Assembly (NCBI GenBank): GCA_026929865.2
Contig: CM049402.1
Location: forward strand, 8,303,001 to 8,367,000
Reading direction: 5' to 3'
Length of the DNA: 64,000 nt
Source of the DNA: Hyperoplus lanceolatus
Taxonomy: Eukaryota > Chordata > Actinopteri > Uranoscopiformes > Ammodytidae
Shown: one piece after another, positions 15,461 to 29,532 of the stretch
Layout of the letters: each line of letters opens with the position of its first letter
Position numbering within the stretch: the first letter of the stretch is position 1
Translations under genes and position numbers: made by a program
The notes under the pieces: model-generated
Seen by the model: the letters and a program-made list of their open reading frames with translations, nothing else
The model's database searches: none
Told to the model about the DNA's origin: nothing

Positions 15461-16855
15461 TTACTAATTAATCCATGAACACTACAACATTGAAAAGGTA
15501 GCACAAAGGAAGTTATAAGATTAGAAGCACTTTTGGCTATTGTCAGGCAAAAAACAGACTGACTTCTGGTTTAATCGCTCTCCCCAGTCACCCATCACTC
15601 ACTGTGCATTGTAGACAGTTATTCCTAAGTGTCCACACAATTATTCTGCCACTTCCATGAAGAGCAACTCGAACATTACCAAAGAAAGTCAACAGATTTT
15701 GCCAAAAAGTAATAAATTGTTGTTTTTTACCGACTCGTATTGATAAAAATTCACTAGAACAATCTTTCGACCAGTTTTTTTTCCAATTACTGTATTTTTG
15801 ACGATTAAATAACACACTTTTTCTCACTTTATGAGTCGCAAAGGCAGAAGGGGAGCGCTTATTAATCCATCTGGGAAATGGAAGGACTTAAAAAACTGAA
15901 AGAAAAATGAGAATTCCTTTGTGTGAGACTGCGTTCTTGAAACGATTGATGGAGGTTTGCTTCTTCAAGCTTATTTCCAAAAGCAAGCATTCCTCGGACG
16001 GGGTGGAAAAAGACAACAGCACATTGGCTATGCTAAGGAAGTTGTGTTGATAGTCAAATAGGGTCAAATGAATGACATTAACCACATGAGAAGAAGGAAC
16101 CACAAGAAAGTTACACAGTTAAAGTCGTCAAGTGATAAAAAAATATATAAATGTTTTATGAGGAGACTTAATAAGTGAGTGTTGATTTGAATAATCCACT
16201 GATTCTTTGGTTTCCCTATTCCTTTGTTTTTTTAGCACAATAAACGTCCTCCTAATACGTCCACAGAGTCTCTTGAGCCCAGAAAAAAGCAGCTCATTGA
16301 TAACAGCTCAATAAATGAGCATGGAGGTCTGCCTGCAGGCTTTGAGGGATTTCCAGTCAATACGTGGCCATAATGGATTGAACATGGCCCCCTTTTTAAA
16401 ACTCTATTCGAGCCCTAGAAATGGCGGTGGCTGCAATTTTCTCCAGCTTGAATACAATGAGAATGAAGAATGCACATTAGAGTGTGCACACAATAAGCAG
16501 CTGATGAATAGTTAATGTGCGAGAGTGTAAAAATATTTATTTTAAGTTATTTTAAATGTATTAATCATGGGCCTGAGAAAATGATACATCAGACATTGAA
16601 AACCCCTTTTCTCTTTGAATCAGGATCTTCCATCAGAACTTTGTTTTTCAAAATGAGAGTCTAAAATGGAGACCTTTTTTTTCATCCACATCACAAAAAT
16701 CCATTCCATTACCCTCACAGTAAAGATTTCCCTTTGTTCTCCCAGCCACAAATTATTTCCCCGTGGCTTCAGAAGGGCGACTCCTTTTTTTGTTGCTCAG
16801 CTTCAAACCGAAAGGACAGGGCATGTGCGTGTATGTGTGCGCATGTGTGCGTATG

Positions 16856-16858
<3 letters not shown>

Positions 16859-16904
<46 letters not shown>
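16859..16904. repeat. (GT)n microsatellite, 46 bp
   Basis: Preceded by imperfect GTGCGTATGT units and followed by a purine-rich stretch to about 17015. Confidence 0.97.
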
Positions 16905-16906
<2 letters not shown>

Positions 16907-18060
16907 GGGGTGGCCTAGGACAGAAGGAAGAAGAAAGGAGATGCGCAGAGAAGAAAGAAGGGAGAGACAAGACAGGAAAATGCAGGGAAGGGTGTCGGTG
17001 GGAAAGAGAGAGAGATGGAGTATGTGTTTTTTAGGTGGGGTGGGGACAATATTGAGGTGGGGCATGGGACAAAACAACAACAGCCACGGACCACCTTCAA
17101 TCTCAATATTAACCCAGCCATCTCTGCTTTGCTAATACGCCCGTCATATCCTTTGATATTTGTTTTCCCTTTAAAGTCATTGATGTTATTAGTTTTTGAA
17201 ACCCAGCTTAGAGGCTTATTGATAGGCTGTGCCCATGGAAATATAAATGGCCCCTCAGAATCCCTGATGCCAGACAACAATTATTCCTGTCTATTGCTCT
17301 TGTGAGGCTGCACATAAACCACCCCAGGAGGGAATTTCTGTGTTTTCCAGCGTTGGAGACCCTCTTTTATATACAAGCCATGGTGGAGACTAGTGCTGAC
17401 CCCGAATATTTGACAATTCAATGATTCGATGAAAGGAGACGATTTGACTGCCAATCTCGCACTCAAATAGTCCTAAAATGTGGCGATGAAACAAGGATTA
17501 TTCTATTCCAGCTATATGTGGGTTCTAGATGTCTGACGGTTTCTACCAATAAATAATGACATATTGCCTATTGTGGTATACACATCAGCCTATTACTAAT
17601 ACTGTTAATACAAATTTAAAAGAAAAACAACAACCCATGAGCTTTTAATCATTTTCCTTAGATTTTGTGAATGGTAGACTTAGTCAGAATAACAGTAATT
17701 CTTATGCCAAGTCAGGAAGATGAACTGTAATCGGTTGTTTTAACTCCTTGGAAGCCAATGTAGCAAATGACAATATGGATCAATGAGTAGGGAAAAAAAA
17801 CAACATGTAAGACAAAACAACTGTAAGACTTGACCAATCAGATTTGACTATGTCAATTCTTAGTCGGGGACAGCCGTGGTGAAGACACTCTAGCCTGTCG
17901 CTGTTTGGTAAAGGCCACGCTGGCCTTTTATAACGACAACTAAAGGAAAACCCAGCTTCCCTGCGAAACACTTAATCAGGGCTGCCTGGAATCACTGAGA
18001 GCAGTAAAAGGGACATACTGTCACGGCCTTAATGCGTGTGAATCTGTGTTGAGTTGTGAG

Positions 18061-18061
<1 letters not shown>

Positions 18062-18117
<56 letters not shown>

Positions 18118-18138
18118 GTGGGGGGGGGGGGGGGGGGG
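18062..18138. repeat. (GT)n plus G homopolymer
   Basis: GT to 18115, then 19 Gs (18120-18138). The poly-G length is a likely sequencing or assembly uncertainty. Confidence 0.96.
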
Positions 18139-18530
18139 TTAGCGTCTCTGATGTGCCACAGCTGAAATTGGCAGGCTATCAGTCACAACCCTGTAACACA
18201 ATGTACAGCATTTCTAAACAGTATAAAGAGATATGACAGCCAAGGAGGCAGAGGGACAGATTGAGGGAGGGAGAGATGGAGGCAGAGTGCAAAGCAGAGA
18301 GGGAGAGTGAGAGAAATGCCATTTTTAGAAGCTGCATGTTTAGAGTCTTAATGTTTTCTCTTTACAACTGGGTCAGAACAACACATTATTCACCACTCAG
18401 GGAACAGGCCTTTAGTGTGTAGAAACCATCAGATCCACATCACATTTCTCCTCAGTCCTCACACAGTAACAGACACATCACGGATGCGCCTGCAGCAGTC
18501 AACAATGTAATCAGTTTTTAATGTAATCAC

Positions 18531-18965
18531 AGCCGATAATGTAGTTACTTGCCAAAAATGAGATGCAATTTCTGAACCAATAACCAAATACCTTATTCCC
18601 TATATCGTAATAAGAGATTACAGTTAGTAATAAGTAATATTACACTATTGGCTGGTTGTTAAATGAAATGATGGGTTTTAGAAAATCCTCTAAAAATGTA
18701 ATAACTGGAGCCGATAATGTAACAATATACTTATATCACTTTATTTAGGTTTTATTTATTGGCTATAAAGTATCACACTTCCAAGACACTTAACCTTACC
18801 ATTGCAACCAGACAATAATTTAATAATTGATTACATCATGGGCAAAAAAGTTATTACGTTATTGGTTCAGAAAATGGCAAGTTATTAAATCATCTCCTTG
18901 TATTGCATTAATATCTGATCAATGATCACGATATTGGCAGTTGTAATGTATTTATTACATCGGCT
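18531..18965. mobile_element. diverged GCCGATAATG-family copy
   Basis: Starts AGCCGATAATGTAGTTACTT and ends ATTACATCGGCT, with internal GGAGCCGATAATGTAACA. It shares these blocks and TAATAACTG with 62399-63138 but is strongly diverged. Confidence 0.5.
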
Positions 18966-19967
18966 ACTTTAAGCCTCGCAATATTGGACCTGAGCAAAGG
19001 ACGACATCGTCAACACGTTTGGAAGGAGAGCGAGCTTTCCTGTGGCCGAGTGAGAACAAAGCCCTGTCTGCCTCCCTGTTGGTAATCAGCCCTATTGATT
19101 AGTGGCTGTGTGAGGCTGTAGGAGCCTGGGAGCCGGTGGCTGTGTGCATATGCACAGGGGTATTAGCAGCGCTTATTCTCCAGGCCTGTGGGACAATGCA
19201 GCCTCTGAGCGAGGTGATTAAAAGGCCCGAGCTATTGAGCTCCTCCAATCAATGGCCTCCTGTGCTGCTGGACAGAGCCGCAGGGCAGCTTCCTTAACAA
19301 CAGACTCTGCCACAAGCTAACATGTTATCACTTCCCCTACCCTGCATTTCTCACCTCTCTCCCTCCCCCCACTAGATCTTAAAGCAGCTTTGTTAAGTGT
19401 CTGGGCCAAAGGGGTCCAAATCCCACAATGCTCTGCTGCATATGGCTTGACCACAACACGTTGCAAAGGGACTTGCCATTACCATCATGCGCGATGGCCA
19501 ATTAAACAAATCTAATAGTGGAGAGAAGAAAGGGGGGTGTTGGAGCAAAAGTAGGAGCTTTTCATTTAAATGGATAAGGTTAATGAGTTATTTGTATGGT
19601 TGACTTATTCCAATGGTCTAAAAGGTTAGGGCGCATCTACACAGCTGCCCTTTGGAGTGATCTCCTCCGTTTCACACTCCCTCAAGCAGTGGTAATGAGA
19701 GGTCACTGTGCACCATGCAGGGCCCTGTAGCACCGGGACACACAACCACACAACCCCGTGCATATTACTGTTTGCTCCAAAATAAACAGGCCTTGACGAG
19801 AGGAACAGGTCATGCCAGTCCTTTTCTCTCTCTCTCTCTCAATATCCTGACAAGTGGTCTGCTCTCAGCCCGCTGTGACTGAAAAACAGGCCCCTCTCTT
19901 GTTTTTTTGGAAAATCCACTTTCCTATTTTTCAATAACCGCAGAATCTTATTTTTGTGTCGTAATGG

Positions 19968-19969
<2 letters not shown>
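18966..19969. other. non-coding; possible conserved element 19040-19330
   Basis: A complex, moderately GC-rich stretch with TGATTA / TAATCAG homeodomain-like words and no repeat match. It could be a regulatory element; the sequence alone does not show it. Confidence 0.3.

Positions 19970-20007
<38 letters not shown>
19970..20007. repeat. (CT)n microsatellite
   Basis: 38 bp of pure CT, with a smaller CT tract at 19826-19840. Confidence 0.96.
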
Positions 20008-20010
<3 letters not shown>

Positions 20011-20299
20011 CTCTCTTTCATTCTCTCGCATCTCTAAATTCCATTTCTGAGAGCAGAGCCTTTCTTCTCTTACGTCTGTCGCCATATAATCAGACCTGCT
20101 ATTATTTGTTTCACTGCGTGTCTCATCAACACCTCCCTTGATCCAGTCAAAAATATCACATATTACTGACACACAATTAGTCATGGAAAATCTAACTCAA
20201 TCACACGCAGCATGATTACGGAAATAACATAGAGGCAATCCGATGCCAATTTCTGGAAAAGACGGGCCCCCCGTTCTAGACATGAGACCCTGTTTTCGC

Positions 20300-20558
20300 T
20301 TAAAGGTGGAGTCAGTATTCTGTGTGTACCGTGTGTGCCCTGAAAAAAATGTGGTGGTAATTCACAGCTATAGGCTCTGTAAACTGGTATTTAGACAAAG
20401 AGGGCCCATCATAGCTAGCGGTCAGCTAGCCGTTTACAGAGCCTAGGCTGTGAGTTTATTTATTTTTTCAGCACACACAGTAAGGACAGAGAGCGGATGA
20501 GGAGATATTCACTGATTTCACAATAAGCCTTCTCCAGTAACGGAGACTCCGCCTTTAA
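20300..20558. mobile_element. TTAA family 1, copy 2
   Basis: 259 bp from TTAAAGGTGGAGTCAG to GAGACTCCGCCTTTAA, with the same central TAGGCTCTGTAAAC / GTTTACAGAGCCTAGGC inverted pair as copy 1. Confidence 0.78.
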
Positions 20559-21898
<1,340 letters not shown>

Positions 21899-23381
21899 CA
21901 GTGAATTCCTGTGTACATCTCCCATTACATGATATGTGTGTTTGATAAAAGGGGATTTGGGGCCTATAGAGCTTACTGGTTCCAGTGACACTCCCTTTCT
22001 CCCTCTCTCTTTCTCCCTTCCCTCCTCCAAGCGCTGCGACAATTCTCATGACAACCGTAATGAACACGCTCGCATTCGGCACGATACCACTAATTTGAGA
22101 AAATTTCCAGCACAAAGACATAATTAGACAAACTAATTAGACGAAGACTTTCGCCGCAGAAGAGATCCTCCGCAGTTCAACTCAAACGCCTACCTGCCGA
22201 CGACTAAAATAGGAAGCAAGCCGTCAAGCCATACGTGCCTGTTCCTATCAGTGTTATAGTGCAGTGAGATGGTTCTGAGATGGTGTACAAGGGAGAATAA
22301 GATGATCTCTCTCCAAAGGGCTGCAGCACAGCAGTGTCTATGTTGTAGATTTAGTGTCACATACAGGCTAACAGGTCTCACCCAGTCACACATTGTCCAG
22401 CTATTTATATCTGAGGCAGCGGGGTTGTCTAAAAACTGGAAGACAGAAAGAAAAAAGTGAGAACAATCCATGCAGGCCAACAGCTATACTTACCTAAGAC
22501 ATATTAATAAATCAGAAGAGAAAGGCACTCAAATCAGTCGTGGACACTTTAAAAAAATACTGAGTTTTGGTTCATAGGGAGCTATAGGTGAAGTGGTGGG
22601 CTTTCTAATGAAGAATATGAGGAGAGTACTTAGAGAGTGTTGAGAGAGTTAGAGAGGCGAGGGAGGTAGAAAGGTAATTGATTTTTAAAAGTGATGGGAA
22701 AACCCACAGGTCTCAGGGGGGAGCAGCACACCATCTCAACGGATACAGTAGCCCACAGCAGCCTCCAAGAATAATGGAATTAATTATTGGGTCTGATTTA
22801 AATACATTTCATAATAGGAACTTAAATTAACATTTCCTCAAGCCCCCAGAGATGGAGTCAAAGTGTAAATTGTTACAATATTTTTTTTTTCTTTACTTTT
22901 TCTCTCGACAATGGAGCCATTGTCCTCTGAATATGTGTTTCTTGTAGGAACTCTGTTGGCACCTTATCATTTTTGTAAACTGTAAGAACAAATAAAAAAT
23001 AAAAATAATAATAATAATAGGCTAATGGTTTTATTACATGAATTAGGACTGACTCGTGCATACACGAAAATAAACTTCCATGCCCACATAAAAGCTCAGG
23101 GGGCCAAATAAGCATGTGCACATGCATACGTACGCATTCATATTTTCTACTGCTTGGCAGACAATGCATTCGCTGTGGAGTCTCCATAGTTGTAGGCATA
23201 TTTGTAAGAGTAGAATATAAGAGAGAGGGGGGGGAAGAACCAGACAGGTGTTTGTTATTGCTAATTTTCTGTCAGGTTGCTAAGTCCAGGTCGGCGCAAT
23301 GCATCTTGGGACTGAAAGTCAGCACAGAGGGCTTCTGTTAGCACCGACTGCCGCTTAAAACAGATCATTTATATGCGCACG

Positions 23382-23395
23382 CACACACACACACA

Positions 23396-23469
<74 letters not shown>
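23382..23469. repeat. (CA)n microsatellite, 88 bp
   Basis: CA with one CCC interruption at 23398-23400. Confidence 0.97.
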
Positions 23470-23470
<1 letters not shown>

Positions 23471-24195
23471 CGTACATTACGCACATAGATAGCCCACCTC
23501 TCCTGGGGCCTCATCACCGGAGCCAAAACATTGCGGCAGCATACATCTTTGATAGTGAGTTTTTAAACCTATTAGATCATACGTATAGCTATAAAGTATG
23601 CATGCAGACTGTACACTACCTCTCCACTGACAAAAGAGTTTTCCCTCAATGGAATTACCTGCATAAATAAACCACAAGCAAATCCCCAAATGGAGAACAC
23701 AAAAGGCAAAAAGCAGTGCTGTTACACAAGGAAATACACACACCTTTGCAGACAGATCTCAAAGGAGCAGGTTATACACAACGTCATTTGAATATAAAAG
23801 GAAAATATCCAGTGTTGTGATGCTTCCGAAGTATCCAGCCCATAGTGGCAAGTAAGAGGGCTGTATCGTGACAGTGATAGAAACAGAAATAAAAGAAATG
23901 TTCACACTGAAAGTGAGATAACTGGATGAAGGCCAAGGACAGACTTTCTGCTGCATATTCATACACAGGTGTCACAAATTAAGCTGTGTTTAGACCTGAA
24001 TACCAAAGCTTTTAATGTTTATTTTTCTACCTTACTCTAAAGACTTGAAAACAGGTTATATACAAAACCCTTTTATCTCCTTTCAAAAAAGCTCCAGCCT
24101 ATTGAATCCAGCAGTGTTCAAGTTTGTCTTTACTGGGACTCGAGTAAAGGATTATGTTGCATTACCTTTTATACCGCAGGTTATTTTCTCAAAAT

Positions 24196-24254
24196 ATCAA
24201 TTCCTTGACTAATTGATCGATAGATTATATTGATCAATTAGTCAAGGAATTGAT
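24196..24254. repeat. perfect 23-bp inverted repeat, 13-base loop
   Basis: Arm ATCAATTCCTTGACTAATTG (extending to ATC) at 24196-24218 is exactly complementary to 24232-24254. It could form a hairpin or be the centre of a decayed palindromic transposon. Surroundings are AT-rich and non-coding. Confidence 0.85.
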
Positions 24255-25199
24255 CAGAAAACAGGGACAAATGCCCATTAAAATGTCATCAGATTGCTCG
24301 ATTCAAAAACTTGAGATAGTCTGTTTTCATCTTTAACACACAAGAAAAAGAAGTCAATCAAAACAATTTAATTGCTGTAGCTTTTATAGATTTGTTTTGA
24401 GGATTGGGTAAAAAATGTGTTAATTGACTAATCATTTCAAATTCAGTCTAAATACGAAGCAACCAATCAAGAAATCCACTTCAGTGAACTACAGTCTGAA
24501 ACCATCCGATGTGTTGTTGTTACCAAAAATTGCACAATTAGAAATAAGGTTAACAACACAAAGGAATTGATCCATTGTTCAGTGCGAGCCTTCAATGCTT
24601 GACTGCTGAGTCAGCACTCGAAAGGTAAAAGAAAAAAAGGTGCAATTCCCGGGCCCCTTGTCTAATTTTGGCAAATTGTCTGCAAAACACCGAACCATTT
24701 GAAATATTTCATGCTTGAATTGAGAAATAACTATTTTCCTCATTAAAAAAACAAAGCGTATTACTCAAACTACCAACTCTGACAAAGAAAGCCTGCAAAT
24801 AACTGAGTAAAATCCAGATCTCCTGAAGTGCATATACAGTATACAAGCTATTACAAAGAGTCTCTGGGGCTTTGTGTGACTAGAAATGATGAATTAGCTC
24901 TTTTATCAGCGTTGAGGTGCATATTCGACTCCTTCTGGAGAGCATTTTACTGGCTGAACTGTGATATATGTGGGCTGTATCCTGACAGTGTCGCTTGAAT
25001 GATGACTTTGGGGAAATGGGTAAGAAGAACACTCTGAGATGGCCGGTTTAGAAAATATCTATTTGGGGGGGTGAGCCCGCTAATAAAGCGTCATGGCCCC
25101 TTCATGTCTCTGTATGCTTCAATTACAGTAGCTCCTTCTTTAGGACAGCAGAGACCCGCTCACTGTCATTTTAAAACTCAAAAACATATTTGACAAGCG

Positions 25200-25242
25200 T
25201 TGTGTGTGTGTGTGGGTGTGTGTGTGTGTGTGTGTGTGTGTG
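25200..25242. repeat. (GT)n microsatellite
   Basis: 43 bp of GT with one GGG interruption. Confidence 0.95.
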
Positions 25243-25878
25243 AATATGGGGAAATAACTGAAGTCACAAAGCTGAAGAGAAACCCCAGAGCCAGCAGAAA
25301 TTCTTTGTGGGGCGTGCTGGGAGTATGACAAAGACAGGGAAACAAGCAAGTATACACACAGCTGTACATCCTAGACAGCAAAGAGCCACAGTGAGTGTAC
25401 ACACTTCATAAACTCTTCTGCAGCGATGCATCTGAAACGAGAAGTCCTAATTATTATTTCCATTGTGCCCCCACTCCTTTGACAAGGACCACTAGCTGTG
25501 AATGATTATAATTATTAGTCATTGTAGAATAGCAGTCAAGCTGTTGTATCATCAGCAGCAGCATCCAGCACCACATCAGGGTCAAATCCAACTTGAAATG
25601 CATGTATGCAATTCAATTCACATTCTCTCTCTTATTTTAAGATATTCAAAAACATGTTTCATTTGACTTGTGCTTAGATGTGTCGAGCACGGATTATGTT
25701 TTGCCTCTGGCGTGCTACGCTAAATCGAAAGTAAAGCTACATTCGTCAGCTGATCTGAAAGGAAGACTACTGCAATCTGGTCTCCACATCAATCAAGTAT
25801 GAAGGAAACACCCATTTGATTCGACTTTCACTAATGTTTGATTGGGGCACAAAGAGTGCAGGAGTACCAGCAGCACAA

Positions 25879-26365
25879 TTAAAGGAGGAGACAGCTTGTT
25901 GTCAAAATCACTTTTTGTCCAAATCAGTGAAAATCTCCTCACAATCCTGTCCGTACTGTATGCTGAAAAAAAATCTGGTGTTGATGCACAGCCTAGATTG
26001 TGTAAATTGGAATGTAAACAAAAGAGGTTCACCGTAGCTAGCAACATGTCCCTTTACAGAGCCTAGGCTGTGTGTAAATACTGAATTTTTTGAGTGCACA
26101 ATTCTGACAGTTGGCATAACATACCATACTGTGTGCTAAAAAATTATCTGGAGGTAATACACAGCCTAGGTTCTGTAAATTGTAATGTAAACAAAGAGGC
26201 TCACCGTAGCTAGCAACATGCCCGTTTACAGAGCCTAGGCTGTGTGTTAACACAGATTATTTTTTTGTGCACACAGTACAGACATGTGACATATCAAGAA
26301 GAGATATTCACTCATTTTGACATAAAGTGATTTGGACAAAAAGCTCCAGAATCACTAACATCAGG
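25879..26365. mobile_element. TTAA family 1, copy 3 with duplicated core
   Basis: Starts TTAAAGGAGGAGACAG and ends in AGCTCCAGAATCACTAACAT without a TTAA. The core unit (CACAGCCTAG..GTAAACAAA..TAGCTAGCAACATG..TTTACAGAGCCTAGGCTGTG) occurs twice, at about 25988-26075 and 26160-26250. Confidence 0.7.
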
Positions 26366-27646
26366 GAACAAATCTTAGGCCCCTAATGTGTAGCAATTGT
26401 CTCTTATTTCGCACATAAATTCACAGCATCGTTTTAGAGTTGCAAACCAAAACGTCTTGAATGGCTGGTAATCATGTACAGCAGCAAATAAAGCGCAGAT
26501 CTTTTCCGAGGCACTAGTGGTGCCTTGTTAAGTGGCGAAAACAGACAAAACAGCATTCGAAAATGAAAGGTGTAGGGAAAACATCCAGGGCACAGTGAGA
26601 TTCTCTCCCATTAGAAGCAACCCTGTCTGTCTCACGGCCGGTTTGTTTGTTCCGATTGGCTGTGGCGGGAGGACGCACCCTGAACACCCCCCCTTAACAC
26701 CAGCAGTAACTATGTCTTTTCCTTTTTTCATCTCACCCTCCCCATCCCCCCTTCTTCCTTACACCAAATCAAAGATAGGGCTAATGAAGGTGGCTTATTA
26801 TTCCAGCATTGTGGACCCTGACACAGTATACACAGTCCAACCTGACATTGATACGTGCCTCATCTCGCCTTTAAAAAAACATTAAAATTAGACAATTGGG
26901 AGATGTATCTATTAGTGTTATTATATAACAGAAAAAAACAGAGCCCTGTTATTGCCACTGTGTGTGCCATTACAAAGGGAACAATACAGGGGCGCGCGCT
27001 GTGTGAAACCAATTAAAATACAGCCCCGTCATATAGCTTGCAACCCTACGAGTCATGTTGTGAATATGTCGCTTTCACACCATTCATGTCAGTTCACCTG
27101 CATTAAATCCCCACAGATTTCTGGCTCTGCCTTCTCAAATTTCCACAGAATCACATCTCTCACACTATCTGTTTCGAGAATCCCACCAGTTGGAATACAA
27201 GGGGGCCCGGGAGAGTGTGAGAGCAGAGCGGAGAGGGGGAAATTTCACATTATCTATCCATCTGCAATATCAGGGGTCCGATGTGGAAAGCAGGAAATGA
27301 GCCATGGAACGTTCAAGCCTTTGCGTGCTCATGGTCCCAGTGGTGGCCAACCACCAGCCTACACGTTGAGATCAAGTAGGTGCTTTAATAGACCCCCAGC
27401 TTAATTGGACTTTTATTTGTTGATGGCAGGAATCCTGATGCATTACTTTAATTATCGTGGCAGAACTAATTCACAAACGCAGTGCAAAAAAAATAATGCA
27501 GCTGGACTTGGCATACAGATAATCTCTGAGTGCTTTCCTCGCTCTCTTGTTGCTGTCCTTTACTTTCTGTATCCTCAAGACACTCCTGCTTCTGCCCTTC
27601 CAACAAGGGGATCTGTCTGATAGGATCTGTAAGGCTTGTGATGTGT

Positions 27647-27788
27647 TTAAAGGTGGAGTCAGCAATTCTGGAGAACGCTTGTTGTCACGATCAGTGAATA
27701 TCTCCTCATGATCCACTACCTGATTTGTTTTGACAAAAAGTGATTTTGTCAACAAGCCTTCTCCAGCATCGCTGACTCCACCTGTTAA
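27647..27788. mobile_element. TTAA family 1, copy 4, minimal form
   Basis: 142 bp from TTAAAGGTGGAGTCAGCAAT to GCTGACTCCACCTGTTAA. Only the terminal arms (GGAGAACGCTTGTTG against CAACAAGCCTTCTCC) remain; the CTAGGCTCTGTAAA core is absent. Confidence 0.75.
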
Positions 27789-28356
27789 CCCATTCAGTGT
27801 GCTTTAACATGCCAACTGTCATGAATGAATCCCAGTGAAAGAGAGAACAAGGGAGAGGTGAGGCCCACCCAGATCTGCTGAGGCCCACCCAGATCCTATA
27901 CTCTGCGTCCATGTTTGCCAGGCCCCTCGGAGTGCAGAGCAGCTCTTGTCTGTTTGGCTGCTGCTATGTAGAGAGGGAGGGGGCACAGCTCCCCCTGCAG
28001 AGCTACTGGTCCAAGACAACCACAAGCAGCTTCTGCTCACGTCTACACACTCTGTTCTGTCAATGCCGGCCAGCAGCCAATCAAAGGGAGAGACACTTAA
28101 TGTCTGCATGATCGCGCTGTTTTTAATTCATTCCATGACTGCACTGTTACGGTTTTGCCTGGGTGCTTCCTCGCCTCGTACTGACACATATTTTTCTAAG
28201 AGCGGGCATTCTTTAAAGTAGATTAGCACAGTTTGCCTGTCAGCTACAAATGCAATTTTTGCCTCCCTCAGCCACTGTGGGTGTGTGTGCGTCAGGATGT
28301 GTTTGGGTATGTTTACGTGTGTGTGCATGAGTATGCCAGCAGCGTTTGACTACAAA

Positions 28357-28357
28357 T

Positions 28358-28418
<61 letters not shown>
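28357..28418. repeat. (GT)n microsatellite
   Basis: GT run of about 60 bp following imperfect GTGTGT units from 28278. Confidence 0.96.
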
Positions 28419-28420
<2 letters not shown>

Positions 28421-29487
28421 TTCCTGGAACAGCTCCTGTCTAGGGGGGGCAGAGCAGGCAGCATAGAGCTGTGCAGCGCCTCGGTCCCTCAGGACATGCT
28501 GCAGCTCTCTCCTCGCGGCCATGAAAAGCAATCAGTGCCCAGCCTTCTCCCCTGGTCTTACCTCTGCCTTTAATTACAGAGAAAGACTGCCTCCGCTGGG
28601 CTAGCAGCCAGCATGTCACAGCCCAAATGCTAGGCAGGGCTGGGGTCGGCGCGGCAGGCCTCTGCATACAGTGGCCTGACATTAATACAGTGTGTTTTAG
28701 TACAAAGCCTGATGGGCCCAGCATGCTTCTCTCCACACAGACTAGGGCCGAGAGCAGGTGACTTCCATACTGTATAGCGATACAGTGTGCAGAGAGAACT
28801 GCAGACATAAGAAGCACAACGGGGGCTCCATGTAGGCACGCAGGGAAAGCCCTTCCTATACGCCTAATGAGATGTTCTGGATGTTTTCTGCCGTTTGCAA
28901 AAGTCAGAACTTGCAGAACAAGCTACCAGGCAAAACCTAAGCACTTAAAAATTAATGCATCAGGAAAAAATGCACGTGCACAGAGAGGGGGGCTTGAGCC
29001 CCTGCCCTGAGTACAAAAGTGCCCTTAATAAAAAATAAAAAATATTTAATTAATTTCTTATTTCTTTCGCCGATTACCTGATTATTTATGTAATGGAAAA
29101 GCAAACAATGTCATTTCCACCCAAAATGAATGCAGGAAAGGCACAAATTGGTGCATACAGTTCCACCAAACTGCAGGAAATAACATGTTTAATGCCCTCC
29201 AAAATGTCTGTGCACGGCCCTGATCACACAAATAAACAGTTGAGATACTGCAGAGTTGTATACTGATGGAAGCTTCTTTTCTTTATTCGTATTCCCGGTG
29301 ATTCAAACACACAAGTTGTGAGATATTCAGTAGGAACGTGATTTTCATATGCGATTAACAGGTCAATAATAAAGGGTAGCTGATGAGGATCAGTTTGTGC
29401 TATAATTGAGACTCTATCCCATTCGACAGACGTGGTAGTAGAGGCCCAACACATGTGCCTAAGGCTGAAGCAGAGGAGAAGCCACAG

Positions 29488-29491
<4 letters not shown>

Positions 29492-29529
<38 letters not shown>
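29492..29529. repeat. (CA)n microsatellite
   Basis: 38 bp of pure CA. Confidence 0.96.

Positions 29530-29532
<3 letters not shown>

Larger units (their letters stand above)
14216..18061. other. non-coding apart from listed repeats
   Basis: Outside 15190-15460 and 16859-16904 I see unique AT-rich sequence and a G-run at 14770-14785. A hAT-like snippet (GTGCTGACCCCGAATATTTG) lies at 17394-17413. Confidence 0.45.

Noticed and set aside
17394..17470. Complete hAT element
   Set aside because: Only one end-like snippet (GACCCCGAATATTTGACAAT) is visible; no opposite end or target duplication was found.
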